From the NCBI GenBank assembly GCA_000727475.1, contig KL647288.1, forward strand, positions 4,721,302-4,785,301: 64,000 bases of DNA, in the 5' to 3' direction. Positions 47,556 to 58,893 of this stretch are shown in pieces; position 1 is the stretch's first letter, and the number at the start of each line of letters is the position of its first letter. Made by a program: the position numbers and the translations under genes. This DNA comes from Sarcocystis neurona (lineage: Eukaryota > Apicomplexa > Conoidasida > Eucoccidiorida > Sarcocystidae). Under the pieces are notes generated by a model, which was given only the letters and a program-made list of their open reading frames with translations, was not told the origin of the DNA and did no database searches.

Positions 47556-50500
47556 CCCACTCGTACTCCTGCTGGTACTACGTTTGTTTACGCTTGTGGT
47601 GTTTCTGCAACTGCTGTAGCGCATACCTTTGGTCTTTTTACACACACAACCGACAGAAGAACAACCCTTCGTCCACCTGATGATATCTTCCGAAGTGGTG
47701 TGTGTGCAAGGAGAGGTAGCCTTTCAGCGAATCCGCTTGCCACATAACTGTGTGCACGTCCTTAATACCTCGCACGTGCACATACATAGATGCACACGTA
47801 CGTATAGATATGTGTACCATACATGTCATACGTATATGTCCCCGCAAGAGGGCGTACGTACACGTACTGCACTGGCAAGCATGACAGTGAAGTAAATCCC
47901 TCGTACGCGAGTATACAAGCGCGTACATACTTGCCTGGTTATATCTTGTAAGTGCGTCGTGCGCCTGTACTGTGAGCACGGCGTGTCCCCACTTCAGCAA
48001 GAGGATGCAGTTACGTGTGACCTTACTCTGAAAGCGAGGGTGCATTCATGGTCTTTCTTGTATACAGCGGTGTCGGCGTTGTCTCGCGCACAAGTTTATT
48101 TCTGTGCGAACTGCTGCGATACGGCTCACTATTACTTACAGACAGACGACGCAAAGGAGCAGTTACTTTTTGCGACTGAAGAGAAGCTTGTTCGATGCGC
48201 AAAAATCAGTGGTGTTTCGCAACAACTAAGCAGAAGCACTGTACTATAAATGAATACGTAGCTCACAGGTGTGTGGTGGTATAAACGTCGCTGCAGGCAG
48301 CCAGAAGACTACTCGTTGCATCAGTACCTCAGTACGCATGCACCACAGTGAAGTTATCACCGCTTTACGTCTCACGAACCAGGGCTAACGGGCGTTATCC
48401 GCTGCGGCGTGAAAAGCATCGTTTCACACACTAGTACAAATTAGTGCCCTTGAACAGTTGCATTCAACACCATCGTGGAGTAAGCATTACACCCGCAGTT
48501 ATGGAGATCTAATTTCAATAAAGCTATAAACGACTGCCTTGTACGTAGCTTTATCTTAGCATGTAACGGCTATCTGTATGGCTTTTACTCGGGTTGCCGT
48601 CGGACCTACTGTTGGCACGCCGCGCTGTAAAGTCGTAGTGTTCGGTGACAACGAACCCCGCTTGCGAGACTAAAATAAAGGCAGCAGGCTGCATTTAGCC
48701 TCGGACGGAGCCTCTGCGTTTAACGACTGTGGACTCAAGAAGCGAAATATTGTCAACCAGTGGAGACCCTTTGTCGCGCACTCCTTCACCACCCTGTTAT
48801 GCCTCGCATTATCTATCTGCCACACATAGATACGCAAGTACACGCTAATTCTCACACTACTTTCCACGGATGTGTATTCACACGTAAGATTATCGTGGAA
48901 ACGCCTTCCCTCCCGCGCAAAGGGGAATGGATGCTGAACCTTGCAAGTGATAAACCACCTACATGGTGCCTATATTACCTGAACATGCCTCCTCGCGACA
49001 TTTGTTAGAGGCAAGGACTGCGCACTAAGTCGTCAAAGGCATGCGCCAATGCGTGGTGCCCCGTGCTGCATAGCATGTCTCTTCCAGGCAGAAACTGGGG
49101 GAAAACTCACCCTCCTTCGTACCAACGCCGAGTAACCCTTCCTGTCAGGTCAATGGCAGCGGCGTGAAAAAGTGCCCGTGGCAGTGGTCCCTACTTGGCT
49201 TGCTCTAGCTGGAACGTGGAACTACTTACACATGCTCGCACACACCTACACGTTGAAGGAGTGGAGCATCAAAGGTGATCAGCGTTATGCGTCATTGCGC
49301 AACCAGTTACGCCGTACACACCTGTCTCATGTCTCTACGTATTCCAACTTACACGTGTACATTGGTTTTGCACTGCAACTGCGCAAAAGCGTGTCAGGCC
49401 GCGTAGGCCGGTTGCACACTGCCGCTAAAAACAGCTGCGCGGGGAAGAAAGGCGTGTCACAACAAACGAAAGAGAAGGAGACTCACCTAAGTGTCTATTT
49501 TCCCTACACTAACTTGCCGCCACAAGTATTCATACATGCGCACACACGTACACATACACGTATGAGCAGTCATCTGGGAAAAACCTGGCAATGAGCGCGT
49601 GGCACGCTGCAACCAAACGCCACACATACGCTCCTGAAGTCGAGTACTACTAGTGTGACTCTGGGACTTCATCCTGCCCTTCCAGACCCCCCGGTGTACA
49701 AGCGTTTCGTGTGCACTCACGGTTGACGGTACTGCGTGCCCACCTCCGCCTGTCAGTACTTTCTTCCAGGTATTTGCCGACAAATCAGGAAACACCGCGT
49801 GCATTTGGACTGGAGCCGCAGGAAGTCGGTGGATGGCAATGCCACGTACACACATATCTCCAGTTGAAAGACTCACGTGTGGTGTACAACAAATGACATC
49901 GTGTAAGTGTACACACGCGTGTTTACCCGCCATCAATGCCGTTCGAAGTGTCACTTGACCGAAGTGGCTTATGCGTGCCTAGCTGGCGGTCGACGGCACG
50001 GGGCATCCACTGGAAAGAATGCTCGTAGACGTAGACTCAAAATATTGATGCATACAGTCGGCAACCTTCGACCAAGTTAGTGGGTAGAGAGCTACGTATG
50101 TGCCGCCCACGTACGGATGAGTGTGAATGCCACCCGACGCTTTACTGCGGAATCGGCATAACATTCCTTTTGGCCTGGAGGGGCCACGGCAACGTACACC
50201 GTAAAGGCGAATCAGAAAAGACAGTCACACGTAGGGTTGTTTGCGGGCAAGCCGATGCGCTGCGTCTTACGCTACGCCGTCGTCCCACGTCACACGCTTG
50301 GAGGGTGGCACACGGCGGTGTGCTACAGCGGTGCTGCCACACCGGCAAGAGACGGTTTGCTCCCACGATTACAATTGCACGCATAAATCTGGACAGGTAT
50401 ACACGGCAACACGGATCTCATTCACGCATGACTACTTGCAACGCAGAGTAAGCCACAACCACTTTGGATTGCAGAGACTTGTTTCGTCCGCAAGAGTACT

Positions 50501-51777
50501 TTTTTGACTCAGCAATAACTGCTGTTGCTACTAAAGGAGATCGCAGGATCAGGATCGTAGAACCAGGCAGCATACGTGCAGAAAGACCCGCCACGCATCA
50601 GCGGACTTGAAGACACTGATTCAGATTGATGTTTGTACACAGGAGTATACGTGTTCATCGTACCCCACTGGGTGTACGCAATTTGGAACGTGTCCCTACC
50701 GCAGTGTTCTTCAGATTTCAGCTGCATCACTTAACGGATTAAAAGCAGATCAGATACACTGCTGGACGGACATACTTACACGGAGAATGATAGACAGCGC
50801 CAAGCAGGATCACTATTAAGTTGCAGGGATGTTCTCTCGTATAGACTGGTACAGGTTTGTGTTACACTACCAGCTCCTTGGCAGCTTTAGAAGACGTACA
50901 ATCAGTGAAACAGGGATGACAAACACCAAGTATCATGGGTTGACTCGCTGTGTCGTTGCTTCGCCGTAGAGCGCGCTTCCTGACGCAGCCCACAACACCT
51001 CTTCATCCTCTCAGCACAACCGTGGCAAGATGTTCCTCTTGACTTAAAGACGCTACATTGGCATAGGCGGCGTGAGGCGGAAACACCATACGAAATCTCT
51101 CACGAAACAGTTACTGCTGCTTTGATGTGTACCGTGATTTCTACTGCATTTACCTCCAGCCAATTACCTTTGGATACTTAATGCGTAGAATAATGTCCAA
51201 ATGGGAATTTCGCAGTGCTCCCATTCTGACTTTCTCGGTCGTGTGCAAGTCCTTGGTAGTATATATGAGTCTGGGTAAACACGTCGAACCAGCGGCCTAA
51301 AAAGCCGCCTGCTATACTCCACGGAGTTTTTCTCGTGTTTATCGCGGAAGGTCTAGTCAATTGCCCACGTTGAAGTGTGTGGCACTATCCCGCCTACTCT
51401 GAATCACCAGTCAGAAAGTATGTGGCGCTCTCTGGTATACTACGAGGTGGCAACCCGTGTACTGGGGCAGTTTTTGCCTCTCACAGTGAGTTTCACACTA
51501 TCTCTTCCCTGTCGCTTGCGCACGCTGGTTACACAGCTGCCAAACAATAGTGATCTGTACACTACCTTTCCACCGACCAGCAATCTTCCACCATAGACGT
51601 CTCACACTTGGTATGATACACGATGCGTTTTGCCACCCTCTGACTTTCACTTTCTATGCAGATGCAAAGACAGTGACAGCACAAGTTGCGCGGCAGTACG
51701 ACTGCAGAACATACATTTTCATTTCCTGCACAATCTGAAGGATTGCTCCACAGTTACACATACGCAGGGTTGTTTTT

Positions 51778-51914
51778 TCTGTGTTCACGCACTCGCACGT
51801 AGTTTCCACTATGGCACAGGTAAACAGGCTAACTACGTACCTCGTAGGAGGACTGCTTTTTATGTATTCATGCGCTCATACGTAGTTCCTACTATGACGC
51901 AGGTGAACAGGCTA
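51778..51914. repeat. Diverged ~82-base direct duplication
   Basis: CACGTAGTTTCCACTATGGC followed by ACAGGTAAACAGGCTA (51797-51832) recurs as ATACGTAGTTCCTACTATGA then CGCAGGTGAACAGGCTA (51878-51914). Confidence 0.75.
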
Positions 51915-54495
51915 CCTGGTGGATTACAGTGGGCGAACGCATCCTCCTGTGCATGCACGTACATCTGGTAGATGCGATTTTCCGCCTTGTTCCAAGAGGC
52001 AGCCCCTGGTGGCCGGGCGTGGTCGCAAGGCAAAAAGTATTCACATTCTAGTCTTGGCCACCTTCTTTGTTGTGCCACGTTAAATAACTGGTGGGCTGAG
52101 GCATGTCGCGGGTCGGAAAGCTCACTCAGCACTGTCTCGGAAGGTGTAATTTTCCCCTCGTATACCTCCCCAACACGGGCGCTTCTTTCACCTGCAGTTG
52201 TTATGGGTAGGTATGGGTACCGCTTTTCCAAGATGGTACAGACTGACTGAGCGTCTTCCTGTGTGTCCCAGCTCTCCTCTGTTGTGCAACTGTGATTTAC
52301 CGTGCTTCACGGAGGTTTGCAAGTCCGGTGTGCGAGGGACAATGAGGGGATTGTACCCCTGGGAAAGCTCAGTAGAAAGCGGGACTACCACCTAAGCGTG
52401 CGATATATATGGAAATACACGCTGGCGCCTCGACTGTTAAAGCCAATTGTAGCGCTTGATACGCCGCTTGACGCGAGGCGGCTCGGAGCCTTGTGTGACC
52501 CGTGGTTGTTGTACTTGAGAGAAGAAACTGTAAGTACCACCAGCGGCAAAAGGATCCGTTTTGCGTTGACGTCGCTGGGAACACGATTAACTGCAGAGAA
52601 CGAGACTTTAGAAGGCATCCCCACTTGACAGGGGCAACACTGTGAGACTATCGATCGCCGGCCTGTTGACTCTTCTTTTGCCCCGCATGTGCGCGTGACG
52701 GTGCACGAGGAGGGGCGATGCACCGCAGACGAGGAAAGGAAACGTACAGACATGTAGGAGTTCTCGTCTCTTTCAGCCTTTTTGAGTCTGTGTAGCGCCT
52801 TTCTCCGCCTACAATTGTGCGAGAAAAGAGTTGCTGCCTGACACTTTGATGCCGTCGGCTCTCCCTGAAGGAGGACGGATGCTCAGTGGGAAGACGACCA
52901 GCACAAACGCGTAGAAGTTCGACATGGTAGCGGAACACCCTTGGCAAACGCTCCCAGCCGTCTCTTCACTCTCAACAAAATCATTAAGTTTCCCAACTTT
53001 TCCGATGCTAACGTCAGTGATTACCTGGCAGAGCAACGTACTCTGTGACATTTTCAACTTGTGGCACCGTTCCGATTCGTAGTCGCCGGCGCCGCTCCAC
53101 TAACCGTGCCCAAACCGAGTGCCACACACGAAGTTGGGCTGACTACGTGAGATTTTGTGAATAGAACATTTAAATATACGTCACACACATGGCCGCACTG
53201 GTTGACTTCCGGTAGCCAGAGACTTATATTGTGATGTTCTCTTCCAGTTCCTTTCTGCTGGTCAGTTCCTCTGGTGTACATCTATGGTTCACGTCTTCCA
53301 GGCAGGACGCGTGCGGCGGGTGGACACTTGAGTTTCCGCACCATCCAGCTCTTCTTCAGAAGCCACTCTCACTAAGCGCCTTTCTCTGGGAAATACTTCT
53401 GTTTTGGCAGATGTCCACGGAAGACAAAGGGAAGAGAAGCTGGCACTCTGCGCAGGCAGCTTCAGTATACATCGGAACTACACTACTTACCGCAACTCAT
53501 GAAACAGCTGTAGCCCGTCCGCGTATACGACCACGGGCACACACGCGTTCCTCTGCGCGTAATTTGTCAAACCTGAATTTACGGTTTACTGGTTTCTGTG
53601 TTCTTCGACACTACGACCCACGCGACTGCGGACTAGAACGATGTCACACGTTGGACTGTTACATGGTGCGTATTGCAACGTATGTGCAAGACTACGCATA
53701 GACAGGTGTATTCGTGTCCTCCCAGTGGAAAAGAAATTACCCTTTTTTCCTGGCCACTGCAGACAGTGTCGATGCAGGAAGGGCGCTTCACTTTACAACC
53801 TTTACGCGCACTGTCATCGTTTGCCACGAGGCCGCGATTCGCGTTTGAAGGCGAGAAGTTCCGGAGTTAACCACTTTTTTTTTCCGTGAAGAGAGACCAT
53901 TTTCTAGCTCCACAAGAAGAGCCTTGTGAGACCATGCTTCACGCTACCTCGTGCAATGTCTGCACACAAGTCTTTCCGAGTTTGACGGAACCTGACCCCG
54001 ACGGCGTATGAAGCTGGGTGAGGTCTGCAGGCTTATATTTAGAAAGCCGGCACCTCTGTATTTCATCGCGCTACAGAGTCGTGTGGGTGCCCGGTGTATG
54101 TCGTACTTGTACAACCACGCCGTATCTTCCGCGTAAGAATACACGTAGGCCCACAAATTCGGACGTATCACTTCTCATTTTCGCAGACCTCTCGCAGCTG
54201 AAGTACGTCTGGATATCCCGGACGGACGCGCGGGCAGGTCTGCTGCATGTCCTTTCCTGTTTTGTATGTATGTGTGACTTTCTGGATGTACAGAGAATGA
54301 GATCGCAGCCAGGAATTGTCTCATGGCGTAGAGTTTATTCTTCACCCTATTCTCGTCTCGTGCGGGGGAGGGGCACGACCTCTCCAGCCTGAATGGGTGA
54401 ACTACGGAGGAAATCACGTCTTCGGTGTAGAGTCTTTTCCTGTGGTTGCGCATATAATTCAAGTGCGTCGCCATTTCCCTCTCATTCGCTCTACT

Positions 54496-57400
54496 ATGTG
54501 GCGACTGGTGGCTTCCGGTAGTGCGCTGTCTAGCGCAAGGGGAGCCCTTCGGACGCAAGGGCTGCCAGCCCCTAGGCAGGCAGGTCCCTCCTCCTGTTTT
54601 TCCTCTCTATCTTCTTATTCATCTTCCTCAGGTCCTCCGCTGCAAACGCCCGCTGTGGTTGCCTCCCCGCGCGCCTTCTTTTTCACTCCAGCAGCAGCTT
54701 CTTACGACGCTGCGTCTCTCTCTCTGTTCTGGCTGCCGTCTTCTGTGTCTGCCACCCCACCGCGTGCAGCTGCAGCGGCGCTGTCCTCCCCAAGTCCTGC
54801 TGCTGCCGCTACTGCGAAAGGAGCGGGACGCCGCACTGCTGCTGCTCCTGCCGGTGCTGCTTTAGGAGCGGGGTCTCTTCGTGTTGCTGCAGCAGCAGAA
54901 GTAAGTGTACGCGAGAGTCGCGGCATGTGTAGCAGCACCCGTTGTGCGTCCCGCTGTTCAAAGGAAATAACTGAGCAGCAGAGCCCATCCGCCCCGGCGC
55001 TGAAGTATGGCCGCTCACGCCCGGTCTTCCTGGTGGTTCTTCCGCAGCAGAAGCGACGGCCTCTTGCCATTGCTGCTCCCCTTGCTGCAGCTGTTAGTAG
55101 TAGTCGTAGTAGCGGCACGCTGCAGCAGTTTGCGTCTCCTCCTGGACACGGGCGCCGGTCTCGAGGAGCGAAGGCTGTGAGAGTGGCGTCCGCGTATTGC
55201 AGCAAGAAGGAGCGGCACGCAACAGCAACAGATGCAGGCCGCCGCGGGACCAGCATCGAGGCAGTGCTCTTGGGGAGAGCAGCGCCAACAGCTGCATCAG
55301 CGGCATCTCTTCTCGCAGCAGCAGCAGCAAGACCAGCAGGCGCACCCGTCTCAATTCTCCCAGCAGTAGCGGCTGCACCACAGACGGCAACAGCAGCACA
55401 GACGGCAACAGCAGCACAGACGGCAACAGCAGCACAGACGACAACAGCAACACGGACGACAACAGCAGCACAGACGGCGACAGCAGCACAGACAGCAGCG
55501 GCACCTTCAGCAGTCTACCGGGTTGCCCCAGCAGCAGCAGCACCAGCACCAGCAGCAGCCGAACCGTCAAGCGATGCAGATTTGGCCGTGAAACGTCACC
55601 ACTTCAACAGCAGCAGGCGCCGTACAACGGCGGAGGATTCTTACGAGTGTGCTGCGACCGCGGTGGACGGGCGAGAAACGTCGATCATTTGCTGTACGGA
55701 ATTTGACGCTGCCGCTGCTGCTGCGCCAGAAGAAAATACAGCTGCTGCGGCAGCAGCTCACCCGGCGAGTCGGCAGAGACCAGAGCTCTCCCAGCAGAAG
55801 CAGCAGGAACATACTCCTCGAAAGACGAAGACCGGCATCTGCCCTCTGAATTTGAACTCACTAGCTTCTCGTGCGGCAGCAACAGCAGCAGCAGCAGACG
55901 ACCTTCGCGGTAACGAGGAGAGGCAGGAGAAGCAGCAGCAGAACGTCGAAGTAGTTGTTTCTCGGTGTCGTGACTCGCAGCGGAAGCAGCAGCAGCACCA
56001 GAACATCACACAGACGCGCCGCGAACTTCCTGCTGCGGCATTCCCCTCGTGGACCCTTGCTTCTGCTGCTGCAGCTGCTGCTTTGCCGGCCTGTGAACAC
56101 CGCCCGTTGCTCCCCCCCGCCCAACACTCGCAGCGCGAACAAGAGCAGCAGCAGCAGCAGCAAGAACAGCTGCCCCAGCAACATAAACAGCAGCAGCAGC
56201 AGCAAGGGGAGCAGCAGCAGGAAGGACAGCATAATCAACAAGTCAGAGAGGAGAAGCAACACCAGCTGTTCTCACTGAAAAAATCGGCTCCGGCGGCGGT
56301 CTCGTCCTTCGCCGAGTTCCTGTCGAGCACCGCGGTTGCTGCTGCAGCTGCTGTCAGAGAATTACGTGTGTGCCCGCATGCCCGCAGGGCTACCGCTGCC
56401 GCTGCTGGTGCGGATCCTCCGGCTGCTTCTGTGAACGTTGCTGCCGGAGATGGGGAGCCTGGTGTTGCCGCAGATTCCGCAGTCGCTTTTGCCGCCGCTG
56501 CTTGTGGTGCTGCTGCTCCTGCTGGTAAATCTGCTGCAGCAGCAGACTGTTTCCGGCCTTTTCATCCTGCAGTTTTTCCTGGGCAGGGGCAGTCGGCAGC
56601 GGCTGCAGACTCGTTGACGCACGCGACCTCACAAAAGAAGAAGGCTGCTGCCGGGTGGCCTGCGCGACGCAGGTTCTTCACACCGTTCGCGAAGGTCGAA
56701 GACACGGCTGCTACTCTATGCGGTGGCAGGACCACATCGAGGCGGAAGCAGCAACAGCAAAAGCAGCAGCAGGAGCAGCAAAAGCCGCCGCAGCAGCCGC
56801 AACGAGAGCAGGAGGTAAACAAGACAACTTCCTCTGCTGCTGAGTTCCCCTGCGGTGCGACCGCAAAATCACGCTCTGGTGCTGCTGGTGCTGCAGCGAG
56901 GAGTCAGCAGCCGTACACAGAGGTACATGCGAACGCCGCCGCTGCTCGATTTTCTTCTGCTTCCTCTTCTTCATCCACGTCGTCTCATTTTCCGTTCCTC
57001 TCTTCTGTTCCTTCTCCTTTTCCCCCTGCGCCACCTGATGCATGCAGCAGCACCGTCACTTGGACTGCCGTTGCTGCTGCTACACCTCTCCTTCCTGTGT
57101 CAGCAGCAGCGGCAGCTCCGGTGAAGCTGGTCGGCGAGAGTGCGATGCCAGCAGTAGCAAGAGCAGCAGAGTCGAAGGTCTGCAGCGCAGCCGCACGACA
57201 AGAGGCAGCGGTGGGCGCTGCGGCAGCAACAGGAGAAGCGGCAGCTGGACAAGCACTAGGAAAGGACGTTGTAGTATATGCTGCGTATGCTGCGGTTGCA
57301 GGAACAGGGGAAGCACCTTCAGCAACAGCACCACCGAGCACAACCCAGTCTTCTTCGAACAGGGTGGACGCAGCCACACGAAAACGCGCACGCGCGGATA

Positions 57401-58893
57401 CTACGGTTAGCAGCAGCCTCTGTAGCAGCAACAGCAGCAGGAAGTGTCCCACGACCGACGGCAACGCAGAGATGCCGTTGAGTACTTTCCCATCCGCCAG
57501 CGGCAGCAGCAGCAGCGGTGGTAGCAGTGGCGGCGGTGGCAGCAGCAGCGGCGGTAGCGGCAGCAGCAGCAGTAGCGGCACTAGCAGCAGCAGCGGCAGC
57601 GGGAGCGGCAGCAGCGGGAGCGACGGCAGCGGGAGCGGCAGCAGCGGGAGCGGCGGCAGCGGGAGCGGCGGCAGCGGGAGCGGCAGCAGCGGGAGCGGCA
57701 GCAGCGGGAGCGGCGGCAGCGGGAGCGGCAGCAGCGACAGCGGCAGCAGCAGCGACAGCAGCAGCAGCGAGAGCAGTAGCGGGAGTAGTAGCGATTTTAT
57801 TGCTGTGGGGGAGAGTGGACTAAAATCGGCTGGTGTCAAGGATGGAGGCGCACGCAGTAGCGGCAGCGGGGGAGACGCCCGCGCAGCAGGAACTCGTGCA
57901 CCAAGCAGATCGGACAAACGTTGCGTAAGACGGGAGAGTACAGCAGCAGCAGCAGAAGAAACGGCTGTCGCTGTTTCTGTCCTGCCAGCAGCAAAAGCAG
58001 GCAGCCTTACCGACCGTGCAACCGTAGAAGCAGCAGCAGGTCCAGCCGGAAGTACTTTTACTCGCGAGGCAGCAGCACCAGCAGCAGCAGGTGCGTCACC
58101 CAGCGAGAAGACGGCAGCAGCGTCGCGCAGTGAGGCTTCTTCTTTGCAGCCCTTTCTTGCTACGGAGTTGGTGCCGCACTGCTGCGCATCAAAGGATCCT
58201 GCTGCTGCTCGCTCTCCTGCTGCAGCAGGACTAAGAACGACAGCAGCAGCGCCTGAGGAGACAGCAGCAGCAGCAGCAACAAAAACGGGTCTCCCGTCCT
58301 GCGCAGCCGTAGCAGCACCAGCAGCAAGAGCAGGCACAGGAAGTAGCGCCGCGTCCAACGCAAGTGCAAACGTAAAGGCCAGAAATGCCGCAACAGCAGC
58401 AGGATCGGCAGCAGCAGCGGCGGAACCTGCAGCACCAGCAGCACCCAAAACGGCAGCAGCAGCAGAAGGACCAGCGGGGACAGCAGCAACCGCAGCGGAG
58501 GTCCTCCCGGCAGCGCCCGAAGCGGCGGAAGGAGTAGAAGCACCAGCGGGAGGAAGAGAAGCAGCAGCAACGGCAGGAGCAGCAGCAGGGCCGGAAGTTG
58601 CAGGCTCAGGACCAGAAGTCGTCGCAGGAACAGAAACAGGCGCAGCAGCAGGAACCGAAGGAGGAGCAGGAGGAGGAGGAGCAGCAGGAGCAGAAACGTC
58701 GGACGTGACGCCGGTGTTGTTTACAGGTGGTGGGAGTGGGGCTGCTGCTGCTGCGCTGTTGAGCAGCTGCTGCGTAACTCCGCCGATATGCCCACGCGAA
58801 ATGGTCGAATACTTGGACAAGTATATTATTGGCCAAGCTGAAGCGAAGAAGGCTGTTGCAGTGGCGCTACGCCAGCGGTGGCGCCGAAGGCAG
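54496..58893 (+). CDS. hslU: HslU first exon(s): presequence, low-complexity region, start of AAA+ core
   Basis: An open frame of 1466 codons ending CGAAGGCAG|GTCGGC. The family core begins near 58786. A consensus donor GAA|GTAAGT at 54901 and an acceptor TGTTTACAG at 58726 lie inside. They are in different phases, so a single intron between them would break the frame, but several introns could still be hidden. Confidence 0.7.

Larger units (their letters stand above)
45726..54495. other. Repeat-poor stretch without a supported gene
   Basis: It contains the 5' regions of two divergent genes, p24 (minus) and HslU (plus). No CAG cluster and almost no TA run is seen after about 47650. ORFs stay below 160 codons and none has a recognisable domain. 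Two small diverged duplications are noted (47493-47555, 51778-51914). Confidence 0.5.

Noticed and set aside
54316..54495. Upstream extension of the HslU frame
   Set aside because: It has no ATG (the frame begins at TTG), whereas the ATG at 54496 starts a typical mitochondrial presequence.
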